A DNA stretch of 64,000 bases from assembly GCF_004348985.1 (NCBI RefSeq), contig NZ_SMKW01000011.1, positions 1 to 64,000 on the forward strand, given 5' to 3'. The position numbers and the translations under genes were made by a program. Origin of the DNA: Saccharopolyspora elongata (GTDB taxonomy: Bacteria; Actinomycetota; Actinomycetes; Mycobacteriales; Pseudonocardiaceae). Below, piece after piece: positions 42,653 through 50,960 of this stretch. Under the pieces are notes generated by a model. The model was given only the letters and a program-made list of their open reading frames with translations. It was not told the DNA's origin and ran no database searches. How positions within the stretch are numbered: the stretch's first letter is position 1; every line of letters begins with the position of its first letter.

Positions 42653-43789
42653 GTGATCGCTCCTGGGACCGCCGCATCGCGACGACTGGTCGCGCTCGAT
42701 GCCGTGGTGGCGGCCGGGCTCGTGCTCGTGGCGGCGCTGCGCGCGCCCGGTGCCGCGCCCTTCGAATGGGCACTGGCGGTCGTGCTGTGCGCGCCGCTGG
42801 TGGTGCGCAGGCGCTGGTCGCGAGCGGTTCTCGGTGTCGTGCTCGTCGCGGGCATGACCGCGATCGCCACTGGGACCGCGAACGACGTCGTGGTCCTGGC
42901 GATCGCCTTCGCCCTCTACCCGGTCGGGCTGTCCAGCCCGGCACTCCCCTCGTGGGTGTCCCTGGCGGTTGCGCTGGCCGGGGTCGCGGTCGCCGGGCTG
43001 GCGGTGGTCCTGGTCCCGGGCCTGCCGCTCGTCGCGGTGCCGGAGAACGCGGAGTCCTTCGCGACCACTCCGGTGAGCGTGTTCGGTTACATCGCGGTCG
43101 TTCTGACCGGCACCTGGGTGCTCGCGCGGACCGTACGAGCGCGTCGCGGCCAAGCCGCCCAGCTCGCCGAGCTCCGCGCCCGGCAGGCGGCGGTCGAGGA
43201 AAGGCTGCGCATCGCCAGGGACGTGCACGACGTCGTCGGGCACAACCTCAGCCTGATCGCGATGAAAGCGGCGGTCGCCAACCACCTGGTGGACAGCCAC
43301 CCCGAAGAGGGCCGGGCCGCGCTCGCGACCATCGAGCGGGTCAGCCGCGGCGCGCTGGCCGACGTCCGCGCCGTCCTCGGCGCGCTGCGCGATCCGGCCG
43401 AGGCACCGCCGGATTCCGGATTCGACGGCCTGGTCGCCAACGTCCGGGCCACCGGTGTCGCGGTCGAGTTCGACGACTCCGACCTGGCGGACGTGCCGAT
43501 GGCGGTGCGGGCGTCGGCGTACCGCATCGCGCAGGAAGCGCTCACGAACGTGCTTCGCCACGCCAGGGCGACCAGCTGCCGGCTCGGCCTCAGCACCGAA
43601 GCCGGTGTCCTGACCGTGTCCGTCGTCGACGACGGGACGCCGCCCGAGCGGCCGGGGCCGCCCGGGCAGGGCATGCTTGGGATGCGCGAACGAGTCGCGT
43701 TGCACGGCGGGACGATCGACATCGGCCCCGAGCCCGGCGGCGGGTTCGCGGTGCGCGCCCGGCTTCCGTTCGAGGTGGCCGATGGGTGA
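42653..43789 (+). CDS. NarL-type sensor histidine kinase
   Basis: A 378-residue kinase with about five helices in the first 150 residues, the H-box IARDVHDVVGHNLSLIAMKAAV, a DHp helix (GRAALATIERVSRGALADVR) and an ATPase domain with N-box IAQEALTNVLRHAR, G1 VVDDGTPPE (one glycine short of the usual D-x-G-x-G) and G2 GQGMLGMRERVALHGG. The GTG at 42653 is used. The stop overlaps the regulator start by eight bases. Across the operator it is divergent from a membrane-anchored serine hydrolase, so it likely senses envelope state. Confidence 0.88.
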   Translation: MIAPGTAASRRLVALDAVVAAGLVLVAALRAPGAAPFEWALAVVLCAPLVVRRRWSRAVLGVVLVAGMTAIATGTANDVVVLAIAFALYPVGLSSPALPSWVSLAVALAGVAVAGLAVVLVPGLPLVAVPENAESFATTPVSVFGYIAVVLTGTWVLARTVRARRGQAAQLAELRARQAAVEERLRIARDVHDVVGHNLSLIAMKAAVANHLVDSHPEEGRAALATIERVSRGALADVRAVLGALRDPAEAPPDSGFDGLVANVRATGVAVEFDDSDLADVPMAVRASAYRIAQEALTNVLRHARATSCRLGLSTEAGVLTVSVVDDGTPPERPGPPGQGMLGMRERVALHGGTIDIGPEPGGGFAVRARLPFEVADG

Positions 43790-44465
43790 GCAGCTGCGCG
43801 TGCTCCTGGCGGACGACGAAGCGCTGTTCCGGAGCACCCTCCGCCTGCTGATCGACGCCACCCCGGGGATGGTCGTGGTGGGCGAGGCGGCCACCGGATC
43901 CGCCGCCGTGGAACTGGCAGCGGAACGGGCGGCCGACGTCGTCGTGATGGACGTCCGGATGCCCGAGCTGGACGGGATCGACGCCACCGCGCGGATCACC
44001 GCGCTGCCGCAGGCGCCGAGGGTGCTGGTCCTCACCACGTTCGACCTCGACGACTACGTGTACCGGGCGCTGCACGCCGGCGCCGGCGGCTTCCTGCTCA
44101 AGGACATCCGGCCCAACCAGCTGCTCGACGCGATCCGGGTGATCGCCGCCGGCGAAGCGCTGCTCGCCCCGAGCGTCACCCGGCGCCTGATCGCCGAGTT
44201 CACCCGCGGCCCGGCACCGCAGGCCCGGCCCCGCCGCGAGCTCAGCGGGATCACGCAGCGGGAGCTGGAGGTGCTGGCGCTGATCACGCGCGGGCTGTCC
44301 AACACTGAGATCGAGCAGCACCTGCACCTCAGCCGCAGCACGGTCAAGACGCACATCGGACGGTTGATGACCAAGCTGGCCGCGCGGGACCGGGCCCAGC
44401 TGGTGATCGCCGGCTACGAGTCCGGCCTGGCCGACCGGCGCTGGGACGGCCGCAATTTCCATTGA
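43782..44465 (+). CDS. NarL/FixJ-family response regulator
   Basis: A 227-residue regulator with intact receiver residues (LLADDEALFRS, VVVMDVRMPELDG, VLTTFDLDD, FLLKDIRPNQ) and a C-terminal LuxR-type helix-turn-helix (ITQRELEVLALITRGLSNTE then SRSTVKTHIGRLMTKL). It overlaps the kinase gene by eight bases. Its last codons (GRNFH then TGA at 44463-44465) come from the left arm of a hairpin, so the terminator doubles as its stop site. It probably binds the inverted repeat at 42573-42623. Confidence 0.9.
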   Translation: MGEQLRVLLADDEALFRSTLRLLIDATPGMVVVGEAATGSAAVELAAERAADVVVMDVRMPELDGIDATARITALPQAPRVLVLTTFDLDDYVYRALHAGAGGFLLKDIRPNQLLDAIRVIAAGEALLAPSVTRRLIAEFTRGPAPQARPRRELSGITQRELEVLALITRGLSNTEIEQHLHLSRSTVKTHIGRLMTKLAARDRAQLVIAGYESGLADRRWDGRNFH

Positions 44466-44749
44466 AATCGAAGGTTCGATTTCAATGAGGTTTTTCCAAC
44501 CTCGTTTTGCGTGGCGGTGCGGGTGGCGGAACCTCAGAGGCTCCCTGGTCTGTGGGTGCCCTGACTTATGTATGTCCAATACACGGCGTCAGGGCCGTCC
44601 TCGCCAGGAAGCCTCTGAGAACCCGCGGCGGTGCAGGTGTCGTAGGTGGGTTATGCGCCTGCGGCGCATGCGGCATCCCATCGACGTGCAGCTTTGCGAT
44701 CCGCGGCTGCGGGCCGACCAGGATGAAAAAGGCTCAATGGAAATTGCGG
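44450..44749. terminator. Split 23-bp hairpin between convergent genes
   Basis: The left arm is 44450-44472, the loop is GG, and the right arm begins at 44475. After 44487 the right arm stops and resumes at 44740-44749 with GAAATTGCGG. Removing 44488-44733 and one repeat copy gives a perfect 23-bp stem. Both convergent genes end RNFH-stop inside its two arms. Confidence 0.8.
44488..44733. mobile_element. MITE-like insertion, about 246 bp, with TCAATG target duplication
   Basis: The insert is flanked by TCAATG at 44482-44487 and 44734-44739. Its ends are imperfect inverted repeats (GGTTTTTCCAACCTCG on the left; reverse complement of the right end GCCTTTTTCATCCTGG). Inside are nested stems: CTCAGAGGCTCCCTGG (44533-44548) with CCAGGAAGCCTCTGAG (44604-44619), and GCCCTGAC (44558-44565) with GTCAGGGC (44588-44595). 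There is no ORF, so movement would need a transposase from elsewhere. Confidence 0.75.
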
Positions 44750-45936
44750 ATCAATCGGGGAAGGGCCATCAGGGCCGACGCCGCCGCGGTGGCGGTGGCC
44801 AGCACGAACGCGGACCGGGCGGAGGCCACGTCGAGCAGCGTCCCGGCCAGCGCCGAACCGATCGCGTTGCCGACCCCGAACGAGGTGATCATCCAGGCGT
44901 GCGCCTCGGTCAGCGTCCCGTCCGGCGCCATCCGGGCGATGAGCGCGAAAGCCGACGCCAGGACGGCGGGCAGCGCGCATCCGCTGAGGAAGGCCAGCGG
45001 GAACATCAGCGCGATGCCGGGCGTGAGCACCAGCGGCAGGTAGCCCGCGGCGAGCAACGCCAGCAGCACGAGCAGCCGGCGGTCTTCGCGGTGCGCCGCG
45101 CGCACGGCGGTGTACCCGATCCCGCCCGCCAGCGCTCCCGCCGCGTTCAGCGCGATCAGCCAGCCCGCGTGGGCGGAACTTCCCTCCGCCTCGGCGTATC
45201 CGGTGATGCCGACGGTGAAAACGCCGATCGTGGCCCCCACGCAGACCAGCACCGCGAAGAGCCTGAGCACTCCCGCACCGCGCAGCGGCCCGGCCCAGTG
45301 GCGTTCCACCCTCGTGCCGCGCCACGCCCGGGCCGGACGGGCGGTCGCGAACCAGGCCGCACCGGAAAAGCCCAGCACCGCGGCGGAAACCAAGCCTGCG
45401 GCGGGGCCCGCGACGGCGATCGCGCCGAGCACCACCAGCGGGCCGGTGACGAAGATGAGCTCCTGGGTCGCCGCATCCAGGGAGAACGCTGCTCGGACGT
45501 TCCGCTCGCCGACCACCACGTGCTCCCACAGCACCCGCAAGCACGGTTCGAGCTGCGGAGTCGCCGCGCCGGCGACGACGGCCGCGATCGCGCCGATCGC
45601 CGGGCTGCGCACCGGATCCGCGAAGGCCAGCACCAGGAGCGCGGCGGCCGACACCGACGCGCTCACCAACAGCGCCGGGGCCTGGCGCGTCCGGTCGATC
45701 AGCCTGCCCATCACCGGCCCGCACACCGCGGCGCTCGCCGCGTAGAGCGCGATCAGGAAGCCCGCCAAGCGGTAGTCGCCGCCGCCGTCGCGAACGGTGA
45801 GCAGGATCGCCAGCGGCGCCATGCCGGTCGGCAGCCGACCGATCAGCGACGCCGACAGCAGCCGCGGAACATGCCGAGAACGCAGCACCGCACCGACCGG
45901 AGTCCGCCCGCTGCTCAACGTCTGATCGGCGTTCAC
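44734..45936 (-). CDS. MFS transporter, about 12 helices
   Basis: A 400-residue MFS permease. The N-terminal half has LLSASLIGRLPTGMAPLAILL and the motif A loop GPVMGRLIDRTRQAPALL. The second half contains GGIGYTAVRAAHREDRRLLVLL and FLSGCALPAVLASAFALIARM. The short loops and length fit drug or metabolite exporters of the YfcJ/arabinose-efflux type. The GTG at 45936 is the likely start, since upstream residues are not family-like. The stop (44734-44736) lies in the target-duplication and hairpin arm. It is convergent with the response regulator, and no regulator gene is attached. Confidence 0.84.
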   Translation of the reverse strand: MNADQTLSSGRTPVGAVLRSRHVPRLLSASLIGRLPTGMAPLAILLTVRDGGGDYRLAGFLIALYAASAAVCGPVMGRLIDRTRQAPALLVSASVSAAALLVLAFADPVRSPAIGAIAAVVAGAATPQLEPCLRVLWEHVVVGERNVRAAFSLDAATQELIFVTGPLVVLGAIAVAGPAAGLVSAAVLGFSGAAWFATARPARAWRGTRVERHWAGPLRGAGVLRLFAVLVCVGATIGVFTVGITGYAEAEGSSAHAGWLIALNAAGALAGGIGYTAVRAAHREDRRLLVLLALLAAGYLPLVLTPGIALMFPLAFLSGCALPAVLASAFALIARMAPDGTLTEAHAWMITSFGVGNAIGSALAGTLLDVASARSAFVLATATAAASALMALPRLIRNFH

Positions 45937-46138
45937 AGCGCACCACCGACCGGAATCCCGCGCACGCCGCACGACGACGCCTCGACCGCCACGCCCCTGG
46001 AACCCGGCCCGCTGCTCGCCGGCAGAGTTGCTCGCTTCAGCGACACCCACCGACTGCATCGGGTTCCCTGCTCGTCCGCTGGACGAGCTGGTCCGCGCGA
46101 AGGAGGTGGAATACGGTCACCGCACTCGGTCAGGTAGC

Positions 46139-47725
46139 TCATTCGACCACGTCGTCCTGTTCTCCAGTCACGATCTTCTTGATGTTCTCGTAGCTCGTCG
46201 TGCCCGCGTCGAGATAGTCCGAGTGTCCATTGGTCGGCTGGTTCTTGCCTTGGGCGTCGGTGGACAGTTCCGTCGCGCCGTCGAGCTCTCCGGTGCGGAA
46301 GAGGCTTCCCATGGCTTCGACGATGTCGTTGTTGAAGTCGGACTTGCCGTGCAGGGAGACGGTCGCGTCCGCGCTGAGGGTGTAGACCGAGCCGGCGGGC
46401 ACCTTGAGCTCCGACACGTGGTCGACGACGTGCCCGGGGCTGCCGAACAGGACGGTGTGGTCCACACCGGTCCCCTCGTTCTTCAGCGCCGCCTCCGTGG
46501 TCACGGCCCCGTAGGAGTGGCCGAGCGCGGTCAGGTGCGGGTCGTGGTCCCGGGAGGCGTTGATGCCCTGGAAGAAGCGGGCGAGGTCGGTGGCGCCGCC
46601 TTCGGCCTGGCCGTTGCCGAGCGTCTCCGGCATGTTCGGCGAGTCGTACCCGATCCAGGTCACGCCGGCCACCGACTTGCCTTCGTCGTGCAGCCGGGTC
46701 ATCTCGCCCTGCTTCAGCTCCAGGGTGTCGCCGCCGACCGTCGAGTTCATCCCGGGGATCTGCACCGCGACGTGGTCGGCCGTGTCGACGTTGCCCGTGG
46801 CGACGGCGGCCTTCGGCCACTCCTCCGACATGTCCAGCAGCAGGAGCTGTCGGTCGCCCTGCGCGAGCTGCTTGTCGATCGCGTGGATCGCCGCCATCTT
46901 CTTCTCCGCGTCGGTGTAGACCCACGGCGTGGAGAACTCGTCGGTGAGGGTGCCGTCGAGTTCCTTCTGCACCGAGGCGCGGAGTGCTTTGAGCCTGGCC
47001 CGGTTCGCCTGGTCGCGGAACGCGGCGGGCACTCCGTCGAGGTTCCCGATCCAGGCCGGGTGGTTCTTGAGCACGGCCTTCTTGTCCGCGTCCGACAACG
47101 ATTCCCACCACGCAGCGTTCGCGCCGGGCTTGCCGTTGGGCGGTGGCGTGATCGGCAGGTCGCCCGCCTTCGTCCCGGTTTGCGCGGCCTGCTGCAAGGT
47201 TCCGCCGGGCCTCAGCTTGTCGCCGCGGGCGGTGCCGAGCACTTTCGCGAGCTCGGCATCGATGTCGCCACCGCGCCGCACCAGCTCCCGGACCCGCTCG
47301 ACCAGTTCGAGCTGCACGGCCCGCCGCTCCGCTTTGACCACGTCGAGCTCGCCGGCCGGCACGTTCCTCGGCGGGTCCGTGTCGTTGACCGCGCCGCCGT
47401 CGGTGATGGTGAAGCCGTTGGACTTCGCCAGGTTCTCCGTTTCCGCCAGGGATTTCCGCAGCGCCTCGACGGAATCGGCGGCGTCCGCGGCCGCCGTCCG
47501 GACCGCGGCGACTTCGGCGGTGAGCTGCCGAACGGAGGCGGCGATCCTGTCGTGGGCGGGAGCCGCCGCATCCGCGGCCGCCCCTCGCCAGCTCGCCGGG
47601 GGCTTGCAGCCGGTGACCTCGTCGTCGAGCGCGACCAACGCGTCGCGGTGCTTGAGCAGCGTCCGCACCGCCTCGTCCAGTGCAGCGGGTTCCCACTTCC
47701 GGATGGTGCCGATCGTGATGCTCAT
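46139..47725 (-). CDS. DUF1023 alpha/beta-hydrolase with long N-terminal helical domain (second ESX effector)
   Basis: A 528-residue protein. Its N-terminal about 110 residues are helical and WXG-like (WEPAALDEAVRTLLKHRDAL, SWRGAAADAAAPAHDRIA, where S-W-R-G forms the turn), followed by coiled coil. The C-terminal DUF1023 domain has the core strand VAVQIPGMNSTVGG, the nucleophile LTALGHSYGAVTTE and a late His in NGHSDYLD. A fused WXG-like N terminus and a hydrolase tail are strong marks of a type VII effector. Its ATG overlaps the stop of the small WXG-like gene upstream (ATGA), probably its secretion partner. No signal peptide is present. Confidence 0.84.
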   Translation of the reverse strand: MSITIGTIRKWEPAALDEAVRTLLKHRDALVALDDEVTGCKPPASWRGAAADAAAPAHDRIAASVRQLTAEVAAVRTAAADAADSVEALRKSLAETENLAKSNGFTITDGGAVNDTDPPRNVPAGELDVVKAERRAVQLELVERVRELVRRGGDIDAELAKVLGTARGDKLRPGGTLQQAAQTGTKAGDLPITPPPNGKPGANAAWWESLSDADKKAVLKNHPAWIGNLDGVPAAFRDQANRARLKALRASVQKELDGTLTDEFSTPWVYTDAEKKMAAIHAIDKQLAQGDRQLLLLDMSEEWPKAAVATGNVDTADHVAVQIPGMNSTVGGDTLELKQGEMTRLHDEGKSVAGVTWIGYDSPNMPETLGNGQAEGGATDLARFFQGINASRDHDPHLTALGHSYGAVTTEAALKNEGTGVDHTVLFGSPGHVVDHVSELKVPAGSVYTLSADATVSLHGKSDFNNDIVEAMGSLFRTGELDGATELSTDAQGKNQPTNGHSDYLDAGTTSYENIKKIVTGEQDDVVE

Positions 47726-48036
47726 CCGAGACCTCCGAAGGCCGAAAGCCGGATCGCGGTGAACTCCTCGGCGACGCTGTTGTCGCCCTTCAGGTATTGG
47801 GCGGCGCACGCGTCCAGGTTCTGCCCGTAGTCGCCGGCCGCCCGCGCCCACTGCTCGATCTCGGCATTCCAGTCCCCCGCCAGCGCCGCAGCCGCCGAGG
47901 ACGCTGCTGCACCGGGCAAGGCGCGAGCGATCTGCTCCGGGCCCGTCCGCAACGCGACTCCTCGCACCTGCTCCGCTGCGGAACTCGCCTGCCCGGCCGC
48001 TTTCCGCAGCTCGTCCGGGCGGATCGTGAACGACAT
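47722..48036 (-). CDS. Small WXG100-like partner of the DUF1023 effector
   Basis: A 104-residue helical protein starting MSFTIRPDELRKAAGQ, a common opening for ESX-1 secretion-associated EspC/WXG-like proteins. Helices flank a D-W-N turn (LAGDWNAEIEQWARAAG), with a C-terminal helix (FTAIRLSAFGG). The ATG at 48036 is preferred over 48120 because the upstream residues are arginine-threonine-rich noise. It is translationally coupled to the hydrolase downstream. The pair looks like a compact effector module that could use the EccB/C/D core encoded about 20 kb to the left. Confidence 0.72.
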   Translation of the reverse strand: MSFTIRPDELRKAAGQASSAAEQVRGVALRTGPEQIARALPGAAASSAAAALAGDWNAEIEQWARAAGDYGQNLDACAAQYLKGDNSVAEEFTAIRLSAFGGLG

Positions 48037-48144
48037 CGCCTGCACCTCCGTCACTTTCGTGGTGGTCGTGCAGGTGGGACGGCGGTGCCGGGTGGTCTCG
48101 ATCCGTCCGCGTGCGGCCATGTCCGCTGCCGGACAGGCACCGCC

Positions 48145-49164
48145 TCACAGCCGGTCGAGTTCGGAACCGTCGAGCCAGCCGAGCTTGGCCGCGCGGAAGG
48201 CGAGCTGGATGCGGCCGGACACCCCGGCGACCTCGTACAGGTCCGCGATCATCCGGCGCACCGTGCGGGTGGAAACGCTGAAGCGGCGCGCGACCGCCTC
48301 GTCCTTGCTGCCGTTGACGACCATCACCAGCAGCTGGTGCTGGGCCGTCGTCAGCGGCCCGATGGCAGGCTCGGGCCCGGCCTCGCCGAGCGGCGCGGCC
48401 GCCCGCCAGCACCGGCCGAACAGGTCCGCGGCGGCGGCCACCGCGCCGGGAGTCCGCACCAGCATGCTCCCGCGGTCGTGGTCGGCGATGTCGAGGGCGG
48501 TCACCACGTACTCGTGGTCGACGATGATCGTCCAGACCGGCAGCGTCGGGCTCATCCGGATCTCCACGCCGGCCTGCTGCATCCGCCGCGCGCCTTCGAC
48601 CAGCGGCGTCAGGTAGTTGATGCTGTCCAGCATGATCACCCGCAGCCGGACGCCGCGTTCGGCCAGCGAGACCGCCAGCTGCACGACCGGGCGGTAGTCC
48701 GTCGAATCCGGCACGCCGGGAGCCGGCCCGGACGCCGCCAGCACCAGCACGTCCTCTCGCGCGGTCGCCGCGATGCGCTCCAGGCAGCTGAAGGCCGCGG
48801 CGGGCCCGCGGTTGAGCTCGACCTCGGGCGAGCCCACGGCGATTCCCTGCGGCTGCAGTGCCGAAAGTTCCTCCACCGTCGCCGCAGCAAGCTCCACGCG
48901 TTGCTCCTCGGCGCGCAGCGCCACCCGGGCGCGGGCGAGCAGCGGCCCGAAGGCGATGTTGGGGTGAACCGCGCGGATCGAGCCGGTGCCGTCGTCGTAC
49001 TCCTCCACCAGCCCGCTCGCCCGGAGCTCGGCGAGCGCGGTGGTCACCTCGTCGGGCGCCAGGCCGAGTCGGGAACCGACAACTCCGGGCTCGGCAGCGG
49101 ATCCGGTCAGCAGCAGCCGGTAGATCTGCTCTCCCGGCTCGCTGATGCCCAGGCCCTGCAGCAT
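48145..49164 (-). CDS. TrmB-type winged-helix regulator with LuxR C-terminal domain
   Basis: A 339-residue regulator. The N terminus is TrmB-like (GEQIYRLLLTGSAAEPGVVGSRLGL then EVTTALAELRASGLVEEY). A PLD-like sensing domain follows (VRLRVIMLDSINYLTPLVEG, VWTIIVDHEYVVTALDIADH). The C-terminal LuxR-type helix-turn-helix is LTTAQHQLLVMVVNGSKDE then SVSTRTVRRMIADLYEV. This fused design is common in actinobacteria but poorly studied. It sits 108 bp upstream of the WXG-like/DUF1023 pair in the same direction, so it is a good candidate controller of that module. Confidence 0.82.
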   Translation of the reverse strand: MLQGLGISEPGEQIYRLLLTGSAAEPGVVGSRLGLAPDEVTTALAELRASGLVEEYDDGTGSIRAVHPNIAFGPLLARARVALRAEEQRVELAAATVEELSALQPQGIAVGSPEVELNRGPAAAFSCLERIAATAREDVLVLAASGPAPGVPDSTDYRPVVQLAVSLAERGVRLRVIMLDSINYLTPLVEGARRMQQAGVEIRMSPTLPVWTIIVDHEYVVTALDIADHDRGSMLVRTPGAVAAAADLFGRCWRAAAPLGEAGPEPAIGPLTTAQHQLLVMVVNGSKDEAVARRFSVSTRTVRRMIADLYEVAGVSGRIQLAFRAAKLGWLDGSELDRL

Positions 49165-49383
49165 AAGAATCCCCAGCCGTCGCCCCGCCCCAGAACAAGA
49201 TCGGGATCATACCGGCAGGCCCGAACCCCCTCGGGGACGCCGCCGTTCACCCGTTTGCATGTACTATGTCACCTGTCATAAATTACCGAACGGAAGTTTC
49301 TTCGACCTGCGGGAGGCGCTCGGCATGCCCAACAGCCCGTCCACCGCGGGCGCCGCTCCGGCGGTCGCCGGGACGGTGGCCGC

Positions 49384-49980
49384 GTGAGCCCGCGCCGGAG
49401 CGACAGCCGTGAGCGGATGCTCACCAGCACCGAGGCGCTGTTGCGGGAGCACGGGGCCACCGCCACCACCATCGACCGGGTCCTCGCGCACAGCGGCGCC
49501 CCTCGCGGCTCGGTCTACCACCACTTCCCCGGCGGGCGGACGCAGCTCATCGACGAGGCGGTGACGCTCGCCGGCGAGTCCATCACCGGCCTGATCGAGA
49601 CCGCCGCGCAGGCCGACGATCCCGTGGTGGTGATCGACGCCTTCTTCGCGCTGTGGCGCGACCGGATCGTGGCCAGCGACTTCCGGGCCGGCTGCCCGAT
49701 CGTGGCGGTGGCCGTGGAGACCAACGACGACGCGCCGCAGCTCGCGAGCTCGGCGGGCGCGGTCTTCGCCCGCTGGCAGGAGGCGCTGGCCGCCTTGTTC
49801 CGCCGGCACGGCCTGTCCGAAGAACGCGGGAAGCGGCTGGCCGCCTTCGTCATCGCCGCCGCCGAAGGCGCGGTGGTCATGTGCAAGGCCGAGAAGAGCG
49901 CCGCGCCGATGGAAGCGGCCGCGGTCGAGATCCACGAACTGCTGGCCCGCACCCTGCAGGAGACCACCGGCCGGTCCTGA
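49384..49980 (+). CDS. TetR/AcrR-family regulator (LmrA/YxaF type)
   Basis: A 198-residue TetR regulator: helix-turn-helix RERMLTSTEALLREHGATATT then VLAHSGAPRGSVYHHFPGG, and the LmrA/YxaF-type ligand domain signature DFRAGCPIVAVAVETNDDAP. The GTG start at 49384 overlaps the end of a short upstream frame. The thioesterase gene follows by 38 bp in the same direction, so the two form an operon, probably self-repressed and induced by a lipophilic compound. TGTCACCTGTCA at about 49266-49280 is a possible operator half-site region but is a direct rather than inverted repeat. Confidence 0.87.
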   Translation: MSPRRSDSRERMLTSTEALLREHGATATTIDRVLAHSGAPRGSVYHHFPGGRTQLIDEAVTLAGESITGLIETAAQADDPVVVIDAFFALWRDRIVASDFRAGCPIVAVAVETNDDAPQLASSAGAVFARWQEALAALFRRHGLSEERGKRLAAFVIAAAEGAVVMCKAEKSAAPMEAAAVEIHELLARTLQETTGRS

Positions 49981-50018
49981 GGAACGGCCCGATCATCAGC
50001 AACAGCAAGGAGCTTCCC

Positions 50019-50474
50019 GTGTCCACCGCAGACCTCGCCACCATGTCCGGCCTCGAACTGATGCGCTGGGTGCAGTCCGAGCGCACCGACGACATACCGT
50101 CCATCGGCCGGCTGCTCGGCATGCGGTTCGACGAGGTGGAACACGGCCGGATCGTCATCTCACTGGAAACGCGCCCGGACTTCGCCAACCCGCTGGGCAC
50201 CGTCCACGGCGGCATCGCGGCCACCCTGCTCGACTCGGCGATGGCCTGCGCGGTGCACACCACGCTCCCGGCCGGCGTCGGGTACACCACCCTCGAACTC
50301 AAGGTGAACTACATCCGCGCCGCGCGCACCGACGGACGCACGCTCACCGCCGAGGGCAACGTCATCCACGCCGGCCGCAGCACGGCGACGGCAGAGGGAA
50401 AAGTGCTTGACGAGCACGGGAAGCTGATGGCGCACGCCACGACGACCTGCCTGATCCTCCAGCCCGCCGGCTGA
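50019..50474 (+). CDS. PaaI-family hotdog thioesterase
   Basis: A 151-residue hotdog-fold acyl-CoA thioesterase of the PaaI/COG2050 group. The key H-G-G catalytic loop is FANPLGTVHGGIAATLLDSA, where the backbone near His-Gly-Gly activates water. A central helix (MACAVHTTLPAG) and four strands complete the fold (LELKVNYIRAARTDGRTLTAE). It cleaves acyl-CoA or aryl-CoA thioesters; the natural substrate is unknown. AAGGAG precedes the GTG at 50019. It is co-transcribed with the TetR gene, which suggests induction by an acyl or aromatic compound. Confidence 0.88.
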   Translation: MSTADLATMSGLELMRWVQSERTDDIPSIGRLLGMRFDEVEHGRIVISLETRPDFANPLGTVHGGIAATLLDSAMACAVHTTLPAGVGYTTLELKVNYIRAARTDGRTLTAEGNVIHAGRSTATAEGKVLDEHGKLMAHATTTCLILQPAG

Positions 50475-50960
50475 CCGCCCGGATCGCACGAGTCCGGTGT
50501 GGATTTCGTGACCATTCCCCGGACGGAAGGTGAACTGTTCGTGCTCGATTTCGCCGTCCGCACAGGACGATCCTGACGCACCGTCGCAGCAGTCCGAAGA
50601 GGACTCCGCGAAATCCGATGCCAGCGCGGCGAGTGCCGTCCGCGCCTCGACCTCTTCCCGGTCACCGGTTCCGCTGTGGGTATTTCTGCCTACACCGCAA
50701 GGATTCCGGACGGCCGAATGGCCCAGATCACCACCGCCGGTCGCGACCGAGCGTCGAATCGTCGGTGGCAGGTGGTATATCTGAACCGCGCGAGGCCGGC
50801 GGGGATGCGAAGCGGCCCAGCGCATCGGCTTTCCCTCCCGCCAACGGAGACTCGGCCGCGATCGGGCTGCCGCACGCGCCCCGATCGCAACCTCCGGCAC
50901 GGTCCCGCCGCCCGAACCCGCGCCCCCACCAGCGGGCGCACCGCGAAAGGAAGTTCCGCC
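50475..50960. other. 486-bp intergenic region without a clear gene
   Basis: No convincing ORF or family match is seen on either strand. The frame upstream of the HSP90-like start stays open but reads as arginine-rich noise. A TATATC near 50777 could be a -10 box for the HSP90-like gene. Confidence 0.4.

Noticed and set aside
49260-49388. Small rightward ORF of about 42 codons (MYYVTCHKLPNGSFF) ending over the TetR start
   Set aside because: There is no ribosome site and it overlaps the probable TetR promoter region. It could be a leader peptide, but I have no positive evidence.
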